Positions 1-5,354 are shown, counted from the first letter of the stretch. The stretch is DNA of 5,678 nucleotides from Olsenella sp. (GCA_015062715.1 SUUD01000143.1:1-5678); one strand, 5' to 3'. Made by a program: numbers and translations. The notes: generated by a model from the sequence alone, not told the origin.

Positions 1-14
1 ATCGAGTGGGAATA
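1..14. repeat. Left copy of 14-nt direct repeat flanking the ATPase gene
   Basis: ATCGAGTGGGAATA at the very edge of the window recurs exactly at 1519-1532. The similarity stops after 14 nt on the right side. On the left it may extend beyond the window, which cannot be seen. The two copies bracket the ATPase gene and its promoter. Confidence 0.6.
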
Positions 15-30
15 AAGAATTTCGGAAAAG

Positions 31-60
31 TTGACGCAAGCGGCAGTTCTAGCGTATTCT
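31..60 (+). promoter_or_regulatory. Sigma70-like promoter for the ATPase gene
   Basis: TTGACG at 31-36 matches the -35 consensus in five of six positions. TATTCT at 55-60 matches the -10 in four of six, and the spacer is 18 nt. Transcription would begin near position 67, giving a leader of about 20 nt that contains the GAAGGGG ribosome site at 72-78 before the ATG at 86. The placement immediately ahead of a gene with its own ribosome site supports the call. It rests on pattern match only. Confidence 0.5.
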
Positions 61-85
61 CTCCAAAGAGAGAAGGGGCTGGCGC

Positions 86-1375
86 ATGGAGATCAGTCGA
101 GATAAGTACCTGAACGACCTCATGGTCCGCAAGGGCAATGGAATGATCAAGGTCATAACCGGCATCAGGCGCTGCGGTAAGACCTACCTGGTGTTCGAGC
201 TGTTCGTTCGCCACCTTCTGGAATCCGGCGTCCCCCGTGATCACATCGTCTCGCTTGCCCTAGACGACCGTGCCAACGCGTGCTATCGGGATCCAGATGC
301 CCTCTACGAGTACCTGCTCAACCGAATCGGGGAGGATGACGGAACCTACTATGTCCTTCTCGACGAGATTCAGTACGCCATCAGCACGCGCGAGCTGAGG
401 AACAAGGACGAGCCGCCAGCGCTGTACGGCGTCTTGAATGGTCTCCTGCGCAGGAGAAACGTCGACGTCTATGTGACGGGGAGCAACTCGAAGCTTCTCT
501 CCACCGATGTGATGACGGAGTTTCGTGGGCGTGGGGATGAGGTTCGCATCCACCCACTGTCCTTCTCCGAATTCATGCAGGGCTTCGAAGGCGACCGCTA
601 CGAGGGCTGGGCGGAGTACGTGATGTACGGAGGGCTTCCGCTTGCGCTGTCGATGCACACGCCCGAGCAAAAGGCGGCGTACCTCACCAGCCTCTTCGGG
701 GAGGTGTACCTCACCGACGTCGTGGAACGCAACCATCTCACCAAGTCACAGGAGCTCGAGGACCTCGTCGACGTCCTGGCCTCGTCAGTCGGCGCGCTGA
801 CGAACCCCAGCAAGATCGAGGCGACGTTCCGAAGCGTCATGCGCTCCAAGCTGGACGCAGACACCATCAAGCGTTACATAGGCCACCTCGAGGAGGCGTT
901 CCTCGTGAGCGAGGCGGTGCGCTATGACGTCAAGGGACGCAAGTACATAGGGACGCCCAAGAAGTACTACTTCGAGGACGTTGGCCTGCGCAACGCAAGG
1001 CTCGGCTTCCGCCAGGTCGAGGAGACGCACCTTATGGAGAACGTCATCTATAACGAGTTGCGTGCCAGGGGGTTTTCCGTCGATGTCGGTGTGGTCGAGA
1101 AGCGCTTCAAGGTGGACGGGAAAGACGAGCGTCGCCGCTATGAGGTCGACTTCGTCGCAAACCTCGGGTACCGGCGCTACTACGTCCAGTCGGCGCTGAG
1201 ATTGGACTCACCAGAGAAGGTGGCGCAAGAGAAGCGCTCCCTTCTTGGAATCGATGACAGCTTCAGAAAGATTGTGGTTGTCAAGGATGTCATGCGGCCC
1301 TATATGGACGAAGACGGGATTCTCACCATGGGCCTCTTCGATTTCCTGCTCGACCCAGAGAGCCTGAACATGTAA
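86..1375 (+). CDS. AAA_14/DUF4143-family ATPase, complete
   Basis: A 429-aa P-loop ATPase of the AAA_14 plus DUF4143 type, abundant in gut anaerobes and without a settled cellular role. Residues 26-33 (GIRRCGKT) are the Walker A loop. Residues 88-96 (YYVLLDEIQ) are the Walker B strand with the D-E pair. Residues 128-139 (VYVTGSNSKLLS) fit the sensor strand, and FRGRG and HPLSFSEF follow at about 146-163. GGLP at 182-185 marks the start of the linker. About residues 200-370 match the DUF4143 pattern, including YYFEDVGLRNARLGF. The C-terminal part, with MENVIYNEL, YEVDFV and YYVQSAL, resembles a PD-(D/E)XK nuclease-like fold in which the usual E-x-K strand is not intact. The ATG at 86 is preceded by GAAGGGG with 7-nt spacing. 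The length is normal for the family and I see no damage. It appears monocistronic, and its base composition looks less GC-rich than the genes at the right end. Flanking 14-nt direct repeats hint at acquisition. Confidence 0.93.
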   Translation: MEISRDKYLNDLMVRKGNGMIKVITGIRRCGKTYLVFELFVRHLLESGVPRDHIVSLALDDRANACYRDPDALYEYLLNRIGEDDGTYYVLLDEIQYAISTRELRNKDEPPALYGVLNGLLRRRNVDVYVTGSNSKLLSTDVMTEFRGRGDEVRIHPLSFSEFMQGFEGDRYEGWAEYVMYGGLPLALSMHTPEQKAAYLTSLFGEVYLTDVVERNHLTKSQELEDLVDVLASSVGALTNPSKIEATFRSVMRSKLDADTIKRYIGHLEEAFLVSEAVRYDVKGRKYIGTPKKYYFEDVGLRNARLGFRQVEETHLMENVIYNELRARGFSVDVGVVEKRFKVDGKDERRRYEVDFVANLGYRRYYVQSALRLDSPEKVAQEKRSLLGIDDSFRKIVVVKDVMRPYMDEDGILTMGLFDFLLDPESLNM

Positions 1376-1407
1376 ACCGTCCGAGCGGGTGGGAGTAGTC
1401 ACATTCG

Positions 1408-1429
1408 TGAGTACCAAATGAGTACCAAA
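1408..1429. repeat. Perfect tandem duplication of an 11-mer
   Basis: TGAGTACCAAA occurs at 1408-1418 and again directly after it at 1419-1429. It lies 33 nt after the stop codon of the ATPase gene, in the noncoding stretch 1376-1590. I see no gene in that stretch. It might be a recombination scar, an operator, or slippage. Confidence 0.75.
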
Positions 1430-1518
1430 GCAAGCGAAACGGGGGGAGACGGGAGCGCATGGCGTGGACGCCACAGCATGACGTCGTACACCAGTGCACC
1501 CCATCCACGTCCACACTC

Positions 1519-1532
1519 ATCGAGTGGGAATA
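1519..1532. repeat. Right copy of 14-nt direct repeat flanking the ATPase gene
   Basis: This is an exact second copy of the 14-mer found at position 1. Here it is partly inside a small inverted repeat (CACTC at 1514-1518 and GAGTG at 1522-1526). An exact 14-mer match is not expected often by chance in under 6 kb, so a target duplication or recombination scar is possible. Confidence 0.6.
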
Positions 1533-1563
1533 GCTCAGCACGTTATCGTGAGGTCTCTCTGAC

Positions 1564-1599
1564 GGCGCATCTGGTGGGCTCTGGTCCACCCGGTGCGCC
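1564..1599 (+). other. Imperfect 36-nt hairpin downstream of the ATPase gene
   Basis: The arms 1564-1578 and 1585-1599 pair over 15 positions with a single T-C mismatch and two G-U pairs around a 6-nt loop (CTCTGG). The sequence after it, GTCTTGCGTTT, is only moderately T-rich. It could act as a weak terminator for the ATPase transcript, or be a remnant of a mobile-element end. It overlaps the first codons of the regulator remnant that follows. Confidence 0.5.
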
Positions 1600-1758
1600 G
1601 TCTTGCGTTTGGGGACCTGCAGGCCGGTGGAGAGGCTGGCCTGCATCGCACGGGCACTCAAGGTGCGCCCGGAGGTCTTCGAGGACCACGACATAACGAC
1701 CGTCGACCAGGTCATCCACGCCCTCTTCAACCTCGAGGAGCAGTTCGGGGGCGTCTCC
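1593..1758 (+). pseudogene. Possible helix-turn-helix regulator remnant
   Basis: In the frame beginning at 1593 the sequence reads VRRLAFGDLQ. In the next frame, from about 1624, it continues PVERLACIARALKVRPEVFE and then DHDITTVDQVIHALFNLEEQFGG. Joined, these resemble the second half of a Cro/CI-type DNA-binding protein followed by its short C-terminal tail. The pattern LxxIARALKVRPEVF is typical of the last helix region of that family. The switch of frame near 1621-1626 implies a second small indel. No start, ribosome site or first helices can be found to the left. The remnant runs directly into the SnoaL-like fragment with no stop between, as though two degraded genes were fused by deletion. 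The assignment is by eye and moderate at best. Confidence 0.35.
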
Positions 1759-1957
1759 ATGGTCTACGACACGGTGCACATGGTGCTCGCCGAGGGGCGA
1801 CATGGTGCTGGGCGTCTCCGAGGGCACCTTCGCCGGCGCGCCCACGAGCTACTACGACCTGTGGCGCGTGGAGGACGGCAAGATCGCCGAGCACTGGGAC
1901 GTCATGGAGACCATCGCCGAGCGCGACACCTGGGCCAACGAGAACGGCAAGTTCTAA
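1759..1957 (+). pseudogene. SnoaL/NTF2-like protein, C-terminal fragment with frameshift
   Basis: From 1759 the sequence reads MVYDTVHMVLAEG. After a shift of one base near the run of four Gs at 1794-1797 it continues DMVLGVSEGTFAGAP, then SYYDLWRVEDGKIAEHWDV, and ends ANENGKF at the TAA, 1955-1957. This is the typical C-terminal half of a nuclear-transport-factor-2-like (SnoaL-like) small-molecule-binding protein, in which the DLxRVExGKIAEHWD segment is a hallmark. Removing one G from 1794-1797 restores a continuous frame (GAG GGC GAC ATG). Only about 66 of the usual 130-150 residues remain, and the N-terminal half is missing, replaced by sequence resembling an HTH protein. Both the truncation and the frameshift mark it as nonfunctional. 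A sequencing error could explain the frameshift but not the missing half. Confidence 0.72.
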
Positions 1958-1983
1958 GCCGTACCCGCATAGCAAGGAAGGGG

Positions 1984-2012
1984 GGCCGCCCATCGCTCGA
2001 TGGGCGGCCTTC
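1984..2012 (+). terminator. Strong hairpin terminator after the SnoaL-like fragment
   Basis: An 11-bp perfect stem (GGCCGCCCATC at 1984-1994 paired with GATGGGCGGCC at 1999-2009) encloses a 4-nt loop and is followed by TTC. It begins 27 nt after the stop of the broken gene and was presumably its terminator. The poor T-tract is partly compensated by the GC-rich stem. It shares the GGCCGCCC/GGGCGGCC arms with the terminator at 2711-2744. Confidence 0.75.
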
Positions 2013-2033
2013 CGCGCTCGAGGGTCCTCAACC

Positions 2034-2058
2034 CGGCGCCGAGCATGGCTCGGCGCCG
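2034..2058. repeat. Perfect 11-bp inverted repeat with 3-nt loop
   Basis: CGGCGCCGAGC (2034-2044) and its exact reverse complement (2048-2058) are separated by ATG. No T-run follows on the plus strand, so it is not a classical terminator there. It lies 22 nt after the preceding terminator and 36 nt before the -35-like box at 2094. That position would suit either a backup transcription barrier or a binding site for a dimeric regulator of the peptide genes. Confidence 0.6.
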
Positions 2059-2093
2059 ACAATCATCCGCCATGCGGGTTGTCCTGATTGGCC

Positions 2094-2122
2094 TGGACGG
2101 CGCCAGTATGGGAACGCATAAT
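2094..2122 (+). promoter_or_regulatory. Candidate promoter for the small ORF and RiPP precursor
   Basis: TGGACG at 2094-2099 (four of six for -35) and CATAAT at 2117-2122 (five of six for -10) are separated by exactly 17 nt. Transcription would begin around 2129, inside or at the left foot of the hairpin at 2125-2145. This gives a short leader with the ribosome site at 2147-2153. Predicted by pattern only. Confidence 0.5.
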
Positions 2123-2124
2123 TC

Positions 2125-2145
2125 GGTTGGGCCGGGACCCCAACC
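2125..2145 (+). promoter_or_regulatory. Leader hairpin immediately upstream of the ribosome site
   Basis: GGTTGGG (2125-2131) pairs with CCCAACC (2139-2145) around the loop CCGGGAC. The stem ends one nucleotide before AAGGAGG at 2147. In RNA it would sit just in front of the ribosome site, which could stabilise the 5' end or tune initiation. Whether it is regulatory is unknown. Confidence 0.45.
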
Positions 2146-2158
2146 CAAGGAGGCGACG

Positions 2159-2245
2159 ATGCCCTATGAGGACCTTGCCCCGTGGCAGAAGAACGGCCCG
2201 CTTCAATCGCATGCCATGAGACGAAACCCGTGGGCATGCGTATAA
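2159..2245 (+). CDS. 28-aa small ORF with near-perfect ribosome site
   Basis: The ATG at 2159 follows AAGGAGG (2147-2153) with 5-nt spacing, among the best ribosome sites in the window. The peptide begins MPYEDLAPWQKNGP and ends RRNPWACV, with two tryptophans, both preceded by proline, and one cysteine two residues from the C-terminus. It has no signal peptide, membrane segment or double-glycine motif. The TAA stop at 2243-2245 is in the same frame as the RiPP precursor ATG 51 nt further on, with no other stop between. Possibilities are a leader peptide that couples translation to the precursor, a small secreted or signalling peptide, or the start of a decayed gene. I do not recognise it. The ribosome site supports translation; the function is open. 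Confidence 0.5.
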   Translation: MPYEDLAPWQKNGPLQSHAMRRNPWACV

Positions 2246-2246
2246 G
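2241..2246 (+). promoter_or_regulatory. Possible second -10 box ahead of the RiPP precursor
   Basis: TATAAG overlaps the stop codon of the 28-aa ORF and is about 50 nt before the precursor ATG. No convincing -35 box sits 16-18 nt upstream (2218-2223 reads GAGACG). It may be an internal promoter or simply coincidental A/T content around the stop codon. Confidence 0.2.
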
Positions 2247-2296
2247 ATGGCGGAGGGCAACGGAAGTTGCCAAAAGCACGGCTGAAAGGAGTCGTC

Positions 2297-2665
2297 ATGG
2301 CAGCCGAGAATGCGATCAAGTTCGAGAAGCTCCTGAGCGAGGACGCGGCCCTGCAGGCAAAGATGGAGGCGGCGCTCAAGGCCTTCGACGGCGACAAGAG
2401 CGACGAGAAGGCAGTCTTTGACGCAACCGTCGCGCCGCTTGCCGCAGAGGTTGGCCTGCCCTACACCTTCGAGGAGGCAGTCGCGTCGACCCAGGCCCGC
2501 GAGCTCGACGACGCCGAGCTGGAAGCCGTGGCAGGCGGATCCTGGTGCATCATCATTGGTGGCGGACACGACAACGACTCGAACACCGTGGAAACGGAAA
2601 ACGGCGTGGGCGTGACGGGCTTCGGCACCTGCGAGTATGTCGGCATCGGGCTCGGCGAGTTCTAG
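2297..2665 (+). CDS. Nif11-type RiPP (NHLP-class) precursor peptide, 122 aa
   Basis: This is a precursor of a ribosomally made, post-translationally modified peptide. Residues 1-81 form a long, helical, acidic leader like the Nif11-like class: FEKLLSEDAALQAKMEAALK at about 9-28, then a second helical part, ending ELDDAELEAVAGG at 69-81. Cleavage is expected after G81 by a C39-type peptidase/ABC exporter. The 41-residue core starts SWCIIIGGGHDND and ends EYVGIGLGEF. It carries cysteines at core positions 3 and 31, a GGGH stretch, an acidic centre and a glycine-rich tail. Two cysteines with few serines could give one ring (disulfide or thioether) or serve another chemistry. The ATG at 2297 follows AAAGGAG with 5-nt spacing. 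An in-frame TTG at 2267 would add ten residues but has no such site. A terminator follows at 2711. The neighbouring NHLM-type adaptor gene at the right end fits this leader class. Confidence 0.85.
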   Translation: MAAENAIKFEKLLSEDAALQAKMEAALKAFDGDKSDEKAVFDATVAPLAAEVGLPYTFEEAVASTQARELDDAELEAVAGGSWCIIIGGGHDNDSNTVETENGVGVTGFGTCEYVGIGLGEF

Positions 2666-2710
2666 GAAGCCAGGGGGGCCACCCCCGCGTGTCGGTTGAG
2701 CAAAACGGCG

Positions 2711-2744
2711 AAGGCCGCCCGTCAACCAAGACGGGCGGCCTTTT
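2711..2744. terminator. Strong bidirectional terminator between convergent peptide genes
   Basis: A 13-bp perfect stem (2711-2723 with 2730-2742) around the loop AACCAA is followed on the plus strand by TTTT, a good rho-independent terminator for the RiPP precursor. On the minus strand the same stem is followed by TTCGCCGTTTT, so it can also end the convergent 73-aa peptide gene, whose stop codon is at 2780-2782. Confidence 0.85.
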
Positions 2745-2779
2745 CTGGGCGCCTCAGAGGACATCAATACCCTGCGTAC

Positions 2780-3001
2780 CTACGCGTTATAGAACTCGTG
2801 GATGAGGTCGTTAATCTCGTCCCAGTCGGAGGTGTGCTGGAGGTAGGAAAGTGCGTTCAGGGTCGCATCGAGCAACATGCCGCTTTGCTTGCACAGAACG
2901 ACGATGCCCTTGAGGTTGTTGTACGACACCTCGTCGAGCACGCCACCGGACAGGCTCTCGAGCATGTCGTCGGGGATTTCGATTCCGTCAAAGTTAGCCA
3001 T
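2780..3001 (-). CDS. Short double-glycine-leader peptide, 73 aa
   Basis: A putative bacteriocin/RiPP-like secreted peptide. Residues 1-20 (MANFDGIEIPDDMLESLSGG) form a short acidic leader ending in the double-glycine cleavage motif recognised by C39 peptidase exporters. The remaining 53 residues start VLDEVSYNNLKGIVVLCKQS and end INDLIHEFYNA. They look helical and amphipathic, with a single cysteine (C37). This leader is unlike that of the Nif11-type precursor nearby, so two distinct cargo classes lie side by side. The ATG at 3001 is chosen because GAGAGGA (3014-3008) precedes it by 6 nt. Extension upstream to 3088 is open but adds a Gly/Pro/Arg-rich stretch that would bury the leader. The function (antimicrobial, signal or immunity-linked) is inference. 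Confidence 0.75.
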   Translation of the reverse strand: MANFDGIEIPDDMLESLSGGVLDEVSYNNLKGIVVLCKQSGMLLDATLNALSYLQHTSDWDEINDLIHEFYNA

Positions 3002-3166
3002 GGCAGTTCCTCTCTTGCCGAAGCGCCCGCCTTGCTCCCTGCGACCGACGGGGTTGCCCTGCGGGCCCGTTGGCCCGATTATGCGCACGCCGGAACCCGT
3101 CTTGGCGCAGTGCGGTCGATGGCATCGGTAAAACCGTCCAGATGACCGACGAGAGTGTCGTAGAGC

Positions 3167-3196
3167 ATCCTATGTAAGAATAAAAGAGCTGGTCAA
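3167..3196 (-). promoter_or_regulatory. Candidate promoter for the 73-aa peptide gene
   Basis: Read on the minus strand, TTGACC (3196-3191) and TAGGAT (3172-3167) are separated by 18 nt, matching five and four of six consensus positions. Transcription would begin near 3160, leaving a leader of about 160 nt before the ATG at 3001. The leader contains a GC-rich 6-bp hairpin (3062-3067 with 3072-3077). I see no gene in 3002-3221 otherwise. No clear terminator separates the paralog gene ending at 3222 from this promoter, so read-through from upstream is also possible. Confidence 0.45.
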
Positions 3197-3221
3197 CAGT
3201 GGTATCCGGAGCGAGGGACCG

Positions 3222-4307
3222 TCACGCGAGCACGTCGCCGTGCGCCAAGTGATAGAGCTTTGCGGTCTGCAGCGAGCCGTCGACCCAGCGGGCCTTCAGC
3301 CACTGGGGCATGAGCGTGAGGGCGTACTTGCCGTACGTGCCGTCCTCAAGCTCCACGGGGATGGCCCGGGCGAATGCCGCGCAAGTCGCCGCCCTCCAGC
3401 GACCGTCCGCCGCACCCCAATCCTCCAGGAGGCCCATGACGCACGCGCCTGCGCCACGCCCGAACGTGTCGCGCACGGCGGCGGGCCGCTTGATGCCAAA
3501 TTGGACGTCGATGGCGAACGTGGGGCCCAGGGTCCCGTCGGGAAGCACGTCAAGCTGGAAGTCGACCAGCGAGGGGGCTGCGGCCATGAGGCTCGAGACC
3601 TGCTCGAGCATCGGGCTGTTGTAGGAGGAGAACCCAATGGCGTCAAAGGTGGCCGCAAGATGTTCCGGGTCGTGCGCGCAGGCCTGGACCTCGGGATCGC
3701 TCAGGTAGCCGCAGACGCGCAAGGGCGATCCGGGACGTCCCCTGAACAGGCCAAAGAACGACAGGGGCCAGCCCTTGGGCATGCGCCCCGCCATGTCCAA
3801 GTACAGATCGGCGCGCTCGGGCTCGCCAATCGTCTCGCAGAAGGGGCGCACCAGCTCGGCGTGCCCGCGCGGCTGGAAGTGGACGGCGGAGACCGGGGGC
3901 TCGGGCTTGCCGGTGTCCACCTCGAAGCCGCAGGACACGTCGACGAACTCGCGCCGCGTCCCTGCGTACCAGTCCAGCAGGGCGCCGTGCTCGCCGGCCA
4001 GGGGAGACCCCACGCGCGTTCCGGGCTCAAGCTGGCCCAACAGGACGGTCACGTCCAGGAACGGGTCGCCCGCCAGCGGGTGCTCCAGGTACACGTCGGG
4101 AAAGTCCCTGCCAACCAGGAACGGTGGCACGGCCTCGCGGGCACGCCCGAGGCTGTCGCCGAAGAGAAGCGGTCCGCGCCCGTCATCCGCCGCCTGCAGC
4201 AGGAGTGCCTGGAACGCGAGCGCATGCGAGGGCACGGCTAGGGGGGCCGGCCGAGCCGACCGCCGGTCTTGTCCTTGCCCGTCAAGGCGTTCGTCTGAGC
4301 GCGTCAT
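3222..4307 (-). CDS. Unknown protein, downstream paralog of a coupled pair (361 aa)
   Basis: A cytoplasmic-looking protein with no signal peptide or membrane segment, not assignable to a named family. After a charged, probably disordered N-terminus (1-20), it matches its upstream neighbour along its length: LLFG at 47-50, AREAV at 56-60, PLAGDPFLD at 77-85, DFQLDVLPDG at 249-258 and LKARWVDGSLQTAKLYHLAH at 337-356. It lacks P-loop, CxxxC, LanC-like zinc ligands or kinase motifs. The pattern of a strand-rich centre with xQxxVxPDG and a C-terminal K-x-R-W...AKxY resembles, from memory only, uncharacterised proteins encoded in RiPP clusters. A PT-barrel-like fold is a remote possibility. The ATG at 4307 overlaps the upstream stop as ATGA and has GGGAGG 5-6 nt before it, so translation is coupled. 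The frame stays open far upstream only because of GC-rich composition. Confidence 0.85.
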   Translation of the reverse strand: MTRSDERLDGQGQDRRSARPAPLAVPSHALAFQALLLQAADDGRGPLLFGDSLGRAREAVPPFLVGRDFPDVYLEHPLAGDPFLDVTVLLGQLEPGTRVGSPLAGEHGALLDWYAGTRREFVDVSCGFEVDTGKPEPPVSAVHFQPRGHAELVRPFCETIGEPERADLYLDMAGRMPKGWPLSFFGLFRGRPGSPLRVCGYLSDPEVQACAHDPEHLAATFDAIGFSSYNSPMLEQVSSLMAAAPSLVDFQLDVLPDGTLGPTFAIDVQFGIKRPAAVRDTFGRGAGACVMGLLEDWGAADGRWRAATCAAFARAIPVELEDGTYGKYALTLMPQWLKARWVDGSLQTAKLYHLAHGDVLA

Positions 4308-5332
4308 GATTGCCTCCCTGCTCGCACGGTCGTCTCGTGTGCGTGTGCCAGCAGGTAGGCCTTTGCGTCGCAGGGGGCCCCTTCCCGCCAGCGCAGCTTG
4401 ACGAAGGCCGGGAAGCACGAGACGACCGCAGAGGCCCCCTCGTGCGTCACGCGCTTGGCGAACAGCGTCTGCGCGAGCTGCTCCACGCGGCCGTCGGCAA
4501 GGCACATGGCCCGCACCTGCCGTGCCAGCTCCGCTATGGCTGCCCGGCCCTCCTCGCCCATCCAGTCCGAGGGCTGGAAGCGCACGCTGGCAGACACGGT
4601 TGGCAGGGCCCTGCCGTCGGGCCCGACGTTGAACTGAAGCTCCAGCGGGAACGGCGAGCGCGCCAGCATCTGCATGCCGTCGACCGCATCCCCGCGCAGG
4701 TCCTCGAGCCCCACCTGTGCCAGGTGCGCCCGCAGGGCTGAGGCGTCGGCGGCGTACGACCGCTGCGCCTCGTCGCCCACGATGCATTCCACGCGCACCC
4801 AAGAAGGTCTCCCCGATGCCTGCCTGCCGGGAAACGCCCCTACGTAGCACGCATACCACGGCGCCGGCATGCTCCCGACGAACGAGCGATAGGAATCGCG
4901 TGCGTCTGCCCGCCCCGCGGCCTCCAGGAACCCCAGGGGGACGGACATGTCGCGCCCACCCACCAGCAGCTGCACGGCGGGGTGCTCCACGTCGCCGGCC
5001 GACGTGTCGTAGCTCAGCGCAAGCTGGCGCACCGCGCCTGGCTGCTGGTGCGAAAACCATGCGAGCGCGGCATCGTACACCCCCTCATGCCCGGCAAAGG
5101 TCGTCACCTCGCCCGCGACGTCCTCCTGCGAGACGAGCGCATGGAGGTCGAGCCAAGGGTCGCCCGCAAGCGGGACCTCGAACCAGAGCTCGGGGAAGGC
5201 CGCGCCCGTCAGGCTGCGGGAAAATGCCTCGCGGGCCGCCGCGGCGCAGGTGCCGAACAGCGCCACCTCGCGTCCGTCGCGTGCGGCGAGTGCGTAGATG
5301 AGGTTGTACAGGTCCATGCGGTCCATCGTCAT
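4304..5332 (-). CDS. Unknown protein, upstream paralog of a coupled pair (342 aa)
   Basis: This is the first gene of a two-gene unit, paralogous to the 361-aa protein that follows it. Shared landmarks are ALFG at 24-27, AREAF at 33-37, PLAGDPWLD at 54-62, a central region with GSMPAPW at 153-159, PLELQFNVGPDG at 229-240, and a C-terminal VKLRWREGAPCDAKAYLLAH at 311-330. No signal peptide, membrane segment or recognised catalytic motif is visible. The ATG at 5332 is selected because GGGAGAGG (5345-5338) lies 5 nt before it. The frame is open to a TTG at 5503, but that extension has no ribosome site and reads as noncoding. The stop TGA overlaps the next ATG by the 4-nt ATGA arrangement, so both proteins are probably made in similar amounts and may form a heteromer. 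Given neighbouring RiPP precursors and an NHLM adaptor, a role in peptide maturation, recognition or immunity is inference. Confidence 0.85.
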   Translation of the reverse strand: MTMDRMDLYNLIYALAARDGREVALFGTCAAAAREAFSRSLTGAAFPELWFEVPLAGDPWLDLHALVSQEDVAGEVTTFAGHEGVYDAALAWFSHQQPGAVRQLALSYDTSAGDVEHPAVQLLVGGRDMSVPLGFLEAAGRADARDSYRSFVGSMPAPWYACYVGAFPGRQASGRPSWVRVECIVGDEAQRSYAADASALRAHLAQVGLEDLRGDAVDGMQMLARSPFPLELQFNVGPDGRALPTVSASVRFQPSDWMGEEGRAAIAELARQVRAMCLADGRVEQLAQTLFAKRVTHEGASAVVSCFPAFVKLRWREGAPCDAKAYLLAHAHETTVRAGRQS

Positions 5333-5354
5333 GCCGTCCTCTCCCGTGAACCAC

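Noticed and set aside
260..1030. Minus-strand open frames opposite the ATPase gene
   Set aside because: Antisense to a complete, motif-bearing ATPase, and no ribosome sites or recognisable domains.
1727..2148. Minus-strand open frames across the SnoaL-like remnant and terminator
   Set aside because: They read through strong inverted repeats and have no ribosome site. The plus strand carries recognisable protein sequence.
3002..3088. Longer start of the 73-aa peptide at 3088
   Set aside because: It would place about 29 Gly/Pro/Arg-rich residues before a typical double-glycine leader. The ribosome site is directly ahead of 3001.
3240..4241. Plus-strand 333-codon open frame antisense to the 361-aa protein gene
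   Set aside because: It is a shadow of GC-rich coding DNA: no ribosome site, low-complexity composition, and the minus strand has a coupled start, ribosome site and a paralog.
4308..5060. Upstream extension of the 361-aa gene to a 612-residue protein
   Set aside because: The extra part is Arg/Gly/Ala-rich and lies wholly over the better-supported 342-aa gene. The ATG at 4307 has a good ribosome site and ATGA coupling.
3222..5332. Calling the paralogs LanM, LanC-like, radical SAM, YcaO or prenyltransferase enzymes
   Set aside because: None of the diagnostic residues (CxxxCxxC, zinc ligands, P-loop, YcaO motifs) is present. A prenyltransferase-type fold is only a vague resemblance, so no enzyme name is given.
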